DNA from: Sphingomonas leidyi
GTDB lineage: Bacteria > Pseudomonadota > Alphaproteobacteria > Sphingomonadales > Sphingomonadaceae
DNA length: 64,000 nucleotides
NCBI RefSeq assembly: GCF_011761945.1
Contig: NZ_JAASQV010000001.1
Coordinates: 1,426,001 to 1,490,000 of the forward strand
Direction of reading: 5' to 3'
Shown here: piece by piece, positions 56,891 to 64,000 of the stretch
Layout of the letters: each line of letters opens with the position of its first letter
Position numbering within the stretch: position 1 is the first letter of the stretch
Program-made: the position numbers and the translations under genes
Notes under the pieces: generated by a model
What the model saw: only the letters and a program-made list of their open reading frames with translations
The model's database searches: none
What the model was told of the DNA's origin: nothing

Positions 56891-58009
56891 TCAATACCCC
56901 GCGCTTTCCGCCAGCGCATTGGCGTGGAAATTACTGTCGCCGAACATCTCGGCGAGGATGCGGGCGCGCTTCATGAAGAAGCCGATGTCGAATTCGTCGG
57001 TCATGCCGATGCCCCCGTGCATCTGGACACCCTCCTGCACGGCGAGCGTGGTGGCAAGCCCCGTCATCGCCTTGGCGACCGCGACGGCCTCTGCGGCGGC
57101 GGCGGCGTATTCCGGGCCGGCATCGAGCAACTGCTGCGCCTTGAGCACGGCGGCGCGGGCGACTTCCATTTCGCTGTAGAGATGCGCGGCGCGATGCTGG
57201 AGCGCCTGGAAGCTGCCGATGGCGACGCCGAACTGCTTGCGCTCGCGCAGGTACGACACGGTCATGTCCATGGCACCGCCGCCGACGCCGATCATCTCGG
57301 CCGAGGCACCGGTGCGGCCGGCGGCGAGCAGGCGGGCAAGCGGGCCGTCGCCCTGGTCGACTTCGCCGATCACCGCATCGGCATCGACTTCGACGCCATC
57401 GAACTGAAGGCGGGCGGCGATGCTGGAGTCCGCCAGGCGCTGGGGCGTGGCGGTGAGGCCCTGGGCATCGCCGGCAACGGCGAACAAAGTGGTGCCGTTG
57501 CCGGTGCGGGCGGCGACGAGCAGCAGGTCGGCGACATGGCCGTTCGTTACGAACTGCTTGGCGCCGGTGAGGCGGAAGCCATTGCCTGCGCGCTCGGCCT
57601 GCATTGCGATCCTGCCGTCATGCTTGGCGCCTTCGTCGATCGCCAGCGCGGCGACGGTCTCGCCGGCGAGGATGCCCGGATACCAGGCCCGAGCGGCGGC
57701 GCTGCCCTTCAGCGCCTCGACCGCCGCCACTGCGGTAGCAAGGAAGGGAGAGGGCGAGAGGTTGCGGCCGATCTCCTCGAGCACCACGCCCGCCTCGACA
57801 TGGCCGAGGCCGAGGCCGCCATCCGCTTCGGGGATCAGGATGCCGGTGAAGCCCATCTCGGCGAACTGCTTCCATAGCGTGCGCGAGAAGCCGGCGGTGT
57901 CATCGGCATCGCGCAGCGCGCGCATATGGGCGATCGGGGCCTCCGAGGCGATGAAATCCTTCGCAGTGTCGCGGAGCATCGTCTGGTCGTCGTTGAGGTA
58001 GAGGGGCAT
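56891..58009 (-). CDS. Acyl-CoA dehydrogenase, beta-type partner (FadE)
   Basis: A 372-residue protein closely resembling the beta protein at 35492: RERKQFGVAIGSFQALQHRAAH and MHGGIGMTDEFDIGFFMKRAR. At the position of the alpha subunit's candidate base it has LLAAGRTGASAEM, with no Glu, so it is probably non-catalytic by itself and pairs with the gene transcribed just before it (58118-59275). AAAGGA precedes the ATG at 58009. Confidence 0.88.
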   Translation of the reverse strand: MPLYLNDDQTMLRDTAKDFIASEAPIAHMRALRDADDTAGFSRTLWKQFAEMGFTGILIPEADGGLGLGHVEAGVVLEEIGRNLSPSPFLATAVAAVEALKGSAAARAWYPGILAGETVAALAIDEGAKHDGRIAMQAERAGNGFRLTGAKQFVTNGHVADLLLVAARTGNGTTLFAVAGDAQGLTATPQRLADSSIAARLQFDGVEVDADAVIGEVDQGDGPLARLLAAGRTGASAEMIGVGGGAMDMTVSYLRERKQFGVAIGSFQALQHRAAHLYSEMEVARAAVLKAQQLLDAGPEYAAAAAEAVAVAKAMTGLATTLAVQEGVQMHGGIGMTDEFDIGFFMKRARILAEMFGDSNFHANALAESAGY

Positions 58010-58021
58010 TTGAGTTCCTTT

Positions 58022-58117
58022 CTCCCTCTCTCCGCTTGCGGGGAGAGGGGCGGGGAGAGGGGGAAGGCGGCGTTCATGCCCCTATCCCCGGCTCTCTCCC
58101 CTGAAGGGGGGAGGGAG
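58022..58117. repeat. Family A palindromic repeat, copy A2
   Basis: A 96-base two-hairpin element, starting CTCCCTCTCTCC and abutting the alpha dehydrogenase's stop codon. Read on the coding strand it matches copy A1 in the same orientation and in the same place, between an alpha and a beta dehydrogenase gene. Confidence 0.8.
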
Positions 58118-59275
58118 CTAGGACGGCAGGTCCAGGATCCGCTTGGCGATGATGTTGAGCTGGATCTCGCTGGTGCCGCCTTCGATCGAATTGGCCTTGG
58201 TGCGCAGCCAGGTCCGGGCGGCGGCGCCCTGGTGGCTGGCGTCGCTTTCCCATTCCAGCGCATCCGATCCGCCGGCGGCCATCTGCAACTCGTGCCGGGC
58301 CTTGTTCAGCTCGGTGCCGTAATATTTCATCATCGAAGGCTGGGCTGGATGCGCCTTGCCGGCCTTCAGCTCGTCGATGAACTTCTCCGACATCGCGGTG
58401 AACGCCTTGGAGCGCACCTGGAACAGCGCGATCTGGGCGCGCAGGATCGGGTCCGCGCCCTTGCGCGCAGCCTCGACCAGCGGGTCCTTGCCCGTACCGC
58501 CCAGGCCGAAGCCCGAGATCATCTCGCGCTCATGGCCGAGGAGATATTTGGCGACGTCCCAGCCCTTGTTCAGTTCGCCAAGCAGATTGGCCTTGGGCAC
58601 TTCGACATTGTCGAAGAAGGTCTCGCAAAAGGGCGAATTGCCGCTGATCAGCAGGATCGGCTTGGTGCTGACGCCGGGCGAGGCCATGTCGAACAGCAGG
58701 AAGCTGATGCCGGCCTGCTTGACGCGCTTGTCGGTGCGGACGAGGCAGAAGATCCAGTCGGCCTTGTCGGCATAGCTGGTCCACACCTTCTGGCCATTGA
58801 CCAGGAAGCGATCTCCCTTGTCCTCCGCCGAAGTTTGCAGGCCGGCGAGGTCCGAGCCGGCATTGGGTTCGCTATAGCCCTGGCACCAGCGGATTTCGCC
58901 GCGCGCGATCTTCGGGAGATGTTCGAGCTTCTGCGCCTCGGTGCCGTATTTCAGTAGCGCCGGGCCGAGCATCGAGATGCCGAAGGAGTTGAGCGGATTG
59001 CGCGCCTTGATCCGTTTCAGCTCCTCGCGAAGGATCTTGGTCTCGGCCGCGCTCAGGCCGCCGCCGCCATATTCGCTGGGCCAGTCGGGCACGGTCCAGC
59101 CGCGTGCCGCCATGCGATCGAGCCAGACCTTCTGGTCGGGATGCGCATATTCGGGATTGCGGCCGCCCCAGGTGGTCTCCCTGTCCGACTTGGGCGGGGT
59201 GCGCATCTCGGCCGGGCAATTGGCTTCGAGCCAGGCGCGGGTTTCGGCGCGGAATTGGTCGAGGTCTTCGCTCAT
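58118..59275 (-). CDS. Acyl-CoA dehydrogenase, alpha-type (FadE)
   Basis: A 385-residue dehydrogenase parallel to the one at 34166: WCQGYSEPNAGSDLAG, NGQKVWTSYADKAD, and IEGGTSEIQLNIIAKRILDL at the end. Glu249 in LLGHEREMISGFG matches the isovaleryl-type base position. The C-terminal RxxFG motif is missing, as in the other alpha protein. It is translated before its beta partner. GGAGAAG lies ahead of the ATG at 59275. Confidence 0.88.
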   Translation of the reverse strand: MSEDLDQFRAETRAWLEANCPAEMRTPPKSDRETTWGGRNPEYAHPDQKVWLDRMAARGWTVPDWPSEYGGGGLSAAETKILREELKRIKARNPLNSFGISMLGPALLKYGTEAQKLEHLPKIARGEIRWCQGYSEPNAGSDLAGLQTSAEDKGDRFLVNGQKVWTSYADKADWIFCLVRTDKRVKQAGISFLLFDMASPGVSTKPILLISGNSPFCETFFDNVEVPKANLLGELNKGWDVAKYLLGHEREMISGFGLGGTGKDPLVEAARKGADPILRAQIALFQVRSKAFTAMSEKFIDELKAGKAHPAQPSMMKYYGTELNKARHELQMAAGGSDALEWESDASHQGAAARTWLRTKANSIEGGTSEIQLNIIAKRILDLPS

Positions 59276-59289
59276 TTTCTTCTCCAAAG

Positions 59290-59403
59290 CCCTCTCCCGC
59301 CTGCGGGAGAGGGTTGGGTGAGGGTGAATGGGTGCCTCAGGCGGCTCGCTCGCCGCTCTCTCGCGCCCTCACCCCGGCCCTCTCCCGCAAGCGGGAGAGG
59401 GAG
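59290..59403. repeat. Family A palindromic repeat, copy A3
   Basis: A 114-base element made of two near-identical perfect hairpins (CCCTCTCCCGC, two bases, complement) at 59290-59313 and 59378-59401, joined by a longer imperfect stem (GGGTGAGGG with CCCTCACCC). It lies between the fadB-type gene and the alpha dehydrogenase, where it could also stop or stabilise transcripts. Confidence 0.82.
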
Positions 59404-59410
59404 ATTTTGC

Positions 59411-61438
59411 TCACTTGTTGAACTTCTCGCCCTTCTCCGCCTTCTCGCGGAGCAGCGGGGCGACTTCGAAGCCGTATTTCTCAAGGCCCTCGACGATCTT
59501 CTTGAGGCCCTCGGTATCGGCCCAGAACATCGGGCCGCCGCGATACGGGGGCCAGCCATAGCCATAGACCCAGACCACATCGATGTCGCTTGCGCGCTGG
59601 GCCATCTTCTCGGCGAGGATCAGCGCGCCTTCGTTGACCATGGTGTAGAGCGTGCGGACGACGATCTCCTCCTCGGTGATCTCGTGCTGCGGCACGCCCA
59701 GCTTCTCGCGCCATTCGGCGATCAGCTCGGCGACGCGCGGTGAGTTCGAGGGGCTCCGCTTCTCGTCATAATCGTAGAAGCCGGCATTCTTCTTCTGGCC
59801 CCAGCGGCCCTCGGCGGCGAGCGCGTCGCGGATGTTCTCGATCCGGTTCGGGTCGCGGTGCCAGCCAATGTCGACACCGGCGAGATCGGCCATCTGGAAC
59901 GGGCCCATCGGCATGCCGAAGGCGACATGGACCTTGTCGATCTGCTCGGGCGTGGCGCCTTCGAGCAGCATCTTGTTCGCCTCGACCTGGCGCGGCATCA
60001 GCATGCGGTTGCCGATGAAGCCGTAGCAGACACCGGCGATGACGGCGACCTTCCTGATCTTCTTCGACACGGCCATGGCGGTGGCGAGCACGTCGTCGGC
60101 GGTCTTGGCGCCGCGGACGATCTCGAGCAGCTTCATCACATTGGCCGGCGAGAAGAAGTGCAGGCCGAGCACGTCCTGCGGGCGGCTGGTCGCGGCGGCG
60201 ATCTCGTCGATGTTCAGATAGCTGGTGTTCGAGGCGAGGATGGCGCCCGGCTTGGCTACTTGATCGAGCTTGCCGAAGATCTCCTTCTTGACGTCCATAT
60301 TCTCATAGACGGCCTCGATGATCAGGTCGCATTCGCCGAGCGCGCCGAAATCGAGCGTCGGGTTGAGCAGGCCCATCGCGCCTTCCACCTGCTCGGCGGT
60401 CATCCGGCCCTTGGCGGCGGTCGCCTCGTAATTCTTGCGCATCACGCCGGTGCCGCGGTCGAGCGCATCCTGCGCCATCTCGACGATGGTGACCGGAATG
60501 CCCGCCGACAGGAAGTTCATCGAAATGCCGCCGCCCATCGTGCCGGCGCCGATCACGCCGACGCGCTTGATGTCGCGCAGCGCGATGTCCTCGGCGATGC
60601 CGTCGATCTTCGCCGCCTTGCGCTCGGCGAAGAAGATGTGGCGCAACGCCGCCGACTGGGTGCCCATGATCAGCTTCATGAAGCCCATGCGCTCGGCCTG
60701 GACGCCCTCGGCATAGGGCTTGCCCGCGGTCTGCTCGATCAGGTCCATGATCGTGTTCGGTGCGTCCATGCCGCGGAAGCGCTTGGCGTTCTTGGCGCGG
60801 AAGCCCTCGAATACTGCCGGATCGACGGTGACCGGGCGCTCGGACGAGCGCGACACGGGCTTGCCGATCACTTCCTGGGCGAAGGCGACGGCATCGGCGA
60901 GGAGATTGCCCTCGGTCGCGAGGCGATCGACCAGACCGGCGGCCTTGGCCTGCTCGGCCGAGATCGGATCGCCCTTGGTCGCCATTTCGAGCGCGGTTTC
61001 GACGCCCGCGACGCGCGGCATGCGCTGGGTGCCGCCGGCGCCGGGCAGGATGCCGAGCTTGACTTCGGGCAGGCCGAACTTCGCCGAGGGGACGGCGATG
61101 CGATAGTGCGAGGCAAGGGCGACTTCGCAGCCGCCGCCGAGCGCGGTGCCATGGACGGCGGCGATCACCGGCTTGTCGAGCGCTTCGATCTCGTCGACCA
61201 GCACGGGGAGCGAGGGCTCCTGCATCGGCTTGCCGAACTCGGTGATGTCGGCGCCGGCGAAGAAGGTCTTGCCGGCGCAGGTGATGACGACGGCCTTGAT
61301 GCCGTCATCGCCCTTGGCTTCCTGGATGCCCGCCTGGATGCCCTGGCGGACCGCGGCGCCCAGCGCGTTCACCGGCGGATTGTCCGAAGTGATGATCAGG
61401 ACGTCGCCCTGGCGAGTGGTGGTGATGGGGGAGGTCAT
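59411..61438 (-). CDS. 3-hydroxyacyl-CoA dehydrogenase / enoyl-CoA hydratase (FadB/FadJ type)
   Basis: A 675-residue two-enzyme protein of beta-oxidation. Residues 1 to about 190 are a crotonase ([22 protein letters not shown] and [18 protein letters not shown], both catalytic Glu present), followed by the NAD-binding dehydrogenase ([15 protein letters not shown], then ASNTSYL and [12 protein letters not shown]) and two C-terminal helical domains. It is slightly shorter than E. coli FadB. No thiolase gene is in the window, so the last step must be encoded elsewhere. It is probably the first gene of the leftward unit that continues with the alpha/beta dehydrogenases. Confidence 0.93.
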   Translation of the reverse strand: MTSPITTTRQGDVLIITSDNPPVNALGAAVRQGIQAGIQEAKGDDGIKAVVITCAGKTFFAGADITEFGKPMQEPSLPVLVDEIEALDKPVIAAVHGTALGGGCEVALASHYRIAVPSAKFGLPEVKLGILPGAGGTQRMPRVAGVETALEMATKGDPISAEQAKAAGLVDRLATEGNLLADAVAFAQEVIGKPVSRSSERPVTVDPAVFEGFRAKNAKRFRGMDAPNTIMDLIEQTAGKPYAEGVQAERMGFMKLIMGTQSAALRHIFFAERKAAKIDGIAEDIALRDIKRVGVIGAGTMGGGISMNFLSAGIPVTIVEMAQDALDRGTGVMRKNYEATAAKGRMTAEQVEGAMGLLNPTLDFGALGECDLIIEAVYENMDVKKEIFGKLDQVAKPGAILASNTSYLNIDEIAAATSRPQDVLGLHFFSPANVMKLLEIVRGAKTADDVLATAMAVSKKIRKVAVIAGVCYGFIGNRMLMPRQVEANKMLLEGATPEQIDKVHVAFGMPMGPFQMADLAGVDIGWHRDPNRIENIRDALAAEGRWGQKKNAGFYDYDEKRSPSNSPRVAELIAEWREKLGVPQHEITEEEIVVRTLYTMVNEGALILAEKMAQRASDIDVVWVYGYGWPPYRGGPMFWADTEGLKKIVEGLEKYGFEVAPLLREKAEKGEKFNK

Positions 61439-61465
61439 TGCTTGCTTCTCCGATTTATCTCTTGT

Positions 61466-61548
61466 CCGTCATCCCCGCGAAGGCGGGGATCCGGGGTCAC
61501 AAACTTTGTCGGCCTTGGCTCTGGATCCCCGCCTTCGCGGGGATGACG
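61466..61548. repeat. Family B palindromic repeat, copy B5
   Basis: An 83-base element, the best-conserved copy (CCGTCATCCCCGCGAAGGC at the left, its near-complement at the right), between the serine hydrolase and the fadB-type gene. It is 27 bases upstream of the latter's ATG. Confidence 0.85.
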
Positions 61549-61570
61549 AGGAAAGGGCGGGCAGGGCACT

Positions 61571-62794
61571 TCAATCCGCCAGTGCCGAATAGATCAGCGT
61601 CTTCAGCTCGCGCCGGATCGGGTAGAGCATGGACGGGGAAAGCTGCGTCATGAAGACCATCGAGAGCCGCTCGACGGGATCGATGAAGAAGGCGGTCGAG
61701 AACATCCCGCCCCAATAATATTCGCCGGGCGAGCCGGGCATCATCGCCTTGGCCGGATCCATGGTGATCGCGAAACCCAGGCCGAAGCCGGTGCCGGCAT
61801 TGGTGGTCTCGCTGAACAGCGACTTGGACATGGCGTGCAGGTCCGAGCCGCCGGGCAGATGGTTGACCGTCATCAGCTCGATCGTCTTGCGGCTGACCAG
61901 CCGGACGCCGCCCAGCTCGCCCCTGTTCAGGAAGAAGGTGCAGAAGCGGTGATAGTCGAGCGCCGTGGAGACGAGCCCGCCGCCGCCCGAGACCAGGCGC
62001 GGCTCCCTCGACCAGGCGCTTTCGGCCCCGCGATCGTACATCACCCGGCCCTTGCCCTGGACCATCGCCCAGCAATCGGCGAGGCGATCGGTCTTGTCCG
62101 CCGGGACGGTGAAGCCGGTGTCGTGCATGCCGAGCGGCACGAAGATGCGTTGCGCGAAGAAGTCGCCCAGCTTCATGCCCGAGACGCGCTCGACCACGGC
62201 GCCGAGCACGTCGGTGGAGACCGAATAATTCCATTCGGCGCCCGGCGAGAATTCGAGCGGAATGCCGCCCAGCGCCGCGACGAATTCGTCGAGCGTCAGG
62301 TTGCCGTGCCAGTTCTCGATCTTGCCCTCGCGATAGGCTGCGTCGACATTGGTGCGGTTCTGGAAGCTGTAGGTGAGGCCCGAAGTGTGGCGGAGCAGGT
62401 CCACCATGCGCATCGGCTCGTCGGTGGGCAGGGTCTGGAACGGCACGCCGCCACCGCCCGCCTTGAACACGCCCAGCCCCTTCAGCTCGGGCAGGACGTG
62501 GTGGACGGGCGTGTCGAGCGCGACCAGCCCTTCCTCGACCAGCATCATGAAGGCGAGGCTGGTCACCGGCTTGGTCATCGAGGCGATGCGGAAGATCGTG
62601 GTTTCGTCCACCGGCGCGCCGCCCTCGCGGGCCGCGCCCTGATGCGAGAAATGCACGATCTCGCCGCCGCGCGCGATCAGCAGCTGCGCGTGCGGGAGCT
62701 TGCCCGAGTCGAGATAGCGAGTCTTCAGGTACGGATCGATCCGGGCCAGCCGGGCCGCGTCGAAACCCTGGTTTTCGGGCTTGGCAATCGTCAT
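61571..62794 (-). CDS. Serine hydrolase, beta-lactamase/EstB-like
   Basis: A 407-residue cytoplasmic-looking class C fold hydrolase without a signal peptide. The nucleophile motif is SMTK in FRIASMTKPVTS and the second motif is Tyr in WNYSVSTD. The late YYWGGMFST resembles the third motif of EstB-type esterases. In a fatty-acid cluster an esterase or lactonase role is more likely than drug resistance. It starts at the ATG 62794 and is divergent from the FadD-type gene. Confidence 0.87.
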   Translation of the reverse strand: MTIAKPENQGFDAARLARIDPYLKTRYLDSGKLPHAQLLIARGGEIVHFSHQGAAREGGAPVDETTIFRIASMTKPVTSLAFMMLVEEGLVALDTPVHHVLPELKGLGVFKAGGGGVPFQTLPTDEPMRMVDLLRHTSGLTYSFQNRTNVDAAYREGKIENWHGNLTLDEFVAALGGIPLEFSPGAEWNYSVSTDVLGAVVERVSGMKLGDFFAQRIFVPLGMHDTGFTVPADKTDRLADCWAMVQGKGRVMYDRGAESAWSREPRLVSGGGGLVSTALDYHRFCTFFLNRGELGGVRLVSRKTIELMTVNHLPGGSDLHAMSKSLFSETTNAGTGFGLGFAITMDPAKAMMPGSPGEYYWGGMFSTAFFIDPVERLSMVFMTQLSPSMLYPIRRELKTLIYSALAD

Positions 62795-62966
62795 GCGGCT
62801 GGCATACCTCTCATTCGAAACCAGTGACTCGCATCTTGGCGCGGATGCGGTTCCCCTATTGCCTTGAGCGCGCGATGAATCAACACTAACGTTGTTTACG
62901 GTACGGCATCCGGTGCCAAACCCAACATTCTAGAAACATAACGCACATAGATTGGAGAGAATCGCC

Positions 62967-64000
62967 TTGGCCCCCGAACCGATCGTCCCGCTCGACCCCA
63001 ATTGGCCGGCGATGTCGCTGGCGCAGGTGAAGGCCGCGCTTACCGCGCCGGGCGCGCGCTTCGAGATGGACGAGGTGGACATTCGCGGCGTGCCGACGCG
63101 GATCTGGAAGAACGCACCGCCCACGCTCGGCGTGCTCCAGCAGCTGGTGCGGCTCTATGGCGACCGCGTCTTCACCATCTATGAGGACGAGCGGGTCACC
63201 TATGACGCGAACTACCGCGCGGTCTGCCACCTCGCGCAATGGTTGACCGAGATGGGGGTGGGGAAGGGAGACCGCGTCGCGCTGGCGATGCGCAACCTGC
63301 CCGAATGGCCGACGATCTTCTTCGCGGCGACCAGCCTGGGCGCGATCATCGTGCCGCTCAATGCATGGTGGACGGGCGGCGAGCTCGAATATGGGCTGAA
63401 GGACTCGGGCGCGAAGATCCTCTTCGTCGATGCCGAGCGGCATGCGCGGCTGAAGGATTGCTACGCGCAGCTGCCCGCGCTGGAGCGCGTGGTGGTGAGC
63501 CGCTGCGACGAGGAGCTGGGGGGCAACGCCAGCCGCCTGGAGGTGCTGATCGGCACGCGGAAGGACTGGGCCGGCCTGCCCGACATTCCCTTCCCGCAGG
63601 TGGCGGTCTCGCCCGAGGACGATGCGACGATCTTCTATACCAGCGGCACGACGGGAAACCCCAAGGGCGCGCTCGGCACGCACCGCAACATCTGCACCAA
63701 CATCCTGTCGAGCGGATACAGCGCGGCGCGCGCGATGCTGCGCCGGGGCGAGGTGCCGCCGGCGGTGATCCCGCACAAGGTGGGCCTGCTGGTGATCCCG
63801 CTGTTCCACGTCACGGCGTGCAGCGCCGCCCTGATGACCGGCATCGCGACGGGGCAGACCATATTGTTCATGCGCCGCTGGGACGCCGAGCAGGCGATGG
63901 GGCTGATCGAGCGCGAGAAGGTGACCTTCACCGGTGGCGTGCCGACGATCGCCTGGCAGCTGCTCGAGCATCCGGCGCGCGAAAAATACGATCTCTCCAG
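62967..64000 (+). CDS. Acyl-CoA synthetase (FadD-like), N-terminal part
   Basis: The gene runs off the window after 344 codons. It is an adenylate-forming ligase: TYDANYRAVCHLAQWLTEMGVGKGDRVAL, the P-loop TSGTTGNPKG (residues 225-234) and FTGGVPTIAWQLLEH are present; the C-terminal half is outside. It would activate a free acid to the CoA ester for the dehydrogenases nearby. A TTG start at 62967 is supported by GGAGAGA seven bases upstream and no better in-frame start. It is divergent from the serine hydrolase across 172 bases in which I see no gene. Confidence 0.9.
   Translation, partial: MAPEPIVPLDPNWPAMSLAQVKAALTAPGARFEMDEVDIRGVPTRIWKNAPPTLGVLQQLVRLYGDRVFTIYEDERVTYDANYRAVCHLAQWLTEMGVGKGDRVALAMRNLPEWPTIFFAATSLGAIIVPLNAWWTGGELEYGLKDSGAKILFVDAERHARLKDCYAQLPALERVVVSRCDEELGGNASRLEVLIGTRKDWAGLPDIPFPQVAVSPEDDATIFYTSGTTGNPKGALGTHRNICTNILSSGYSAARAMLRRGEVPPAVIPHKVGLLVIPLFHVTACSAALMTGIATGQTILFMRRWDAEQAMGLIEREKVTFTGGVPTIAWQLLEHPAREKYDLS

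Noticed and set aside
35390..61548. Repeated palindromes as a possible CRISPR array
   Set aside because: The copies are kilobases apart, have no regular spacers and no cas genes are nearby. They are dispersed REP-like elements.

Overview
The window is GC-rich chromosomal DNA whose gene content and order point to an alphaproteobacterium of the Sphingomonas group. The evidence is pckA divergent from chvI-chvG with an hprK start directly behind, the lptD-surA-pdxA-rsmA operon, TonB-dependent receptors with 'EIVVTA'-type N-termini, and a large set of acyl-CoA metabolism genes. I see no tRNA, rRNA, CRISPR array, insertion sequence or prophage gene. Most start calls rest on Shine-Dalgarno spacing, and several differ from the longest open frame.

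Bases 1-33,950 are mostly housekeeping. In order they hold: an hprK start and chvG-chvI, divergent from pckA; a small unknown protein and a serine hydrolase separated by a strong bidirectional terminator; an AraC regulator, a DUF2809 membrane protein, a DUF885 peptidase and an NfeD-SPFH pair; a CitE-like lyase, an unknown helical protein and guaB; a PAP2 protein, a methyltransferase, purT, an RsmB-like methyltransferase and a TPR protein; the outer-membrane biogenesis operon lptD-surA-pdxA-rsmA, in which all four genes appear to start at GTG; holC and ndk with a clear terminator; a lipoprotein and a purine nucleoside permease; an EnvZ/OmpR-type two-component system behind an EF-hand protein; and an acyl-CoA ligase overlapping a thioesterase, next to a TetA-like exporter.

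Bases 34,000-64,000 look like an accessory lipid (acyl-CoA) catabolism region mixed with outer-membrane uptake genes. It contains five acyl-CoA dehydrogenases, a FadB/FadJ-type multifunctional enzyme, a TesB thioesterase, a FadD-type ligase running off the end, two SDRs, a zinc alcohol dehydrogenase, an ACAD10/11-type phosphotransferase, an esterase-like serine hydrolase and a TetR protein with two DNA-binding domains. Four of the dehydrogenases form two alpha/beta pairs. Only the alpha member of each pair keeps a glutamate in the position used by isovaleryl-CoA dehydrogenase-type enzymes, which suggests heteromeric enzymes like those of steroid side-chain degradation. Two TonB receptors (one with a PepSY reductase, so probably siderophore uptake) and a DeoR-MFS pair sit in the same half.

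Two families of short palindromic repeats occur in this second half and none were seen in the first 34 kb. Family A (about 95-115 bp; three copies) sits at the alpha/beta dehydrogenase junctions in the same orientation relative to the genes, and in one case carries the ribosome binding site of the downstream gene. Family B (about 84 bp; five copies, one degenerate) flanks other genes of the cluster. The most interesting items are the paired dehydrogenases with their shared repeat, the tandem TetR with its operator candidate, the split ACAD10/11 module, and a small secreted protein with a TonB-box-like N-terminus but no receptor barrel.
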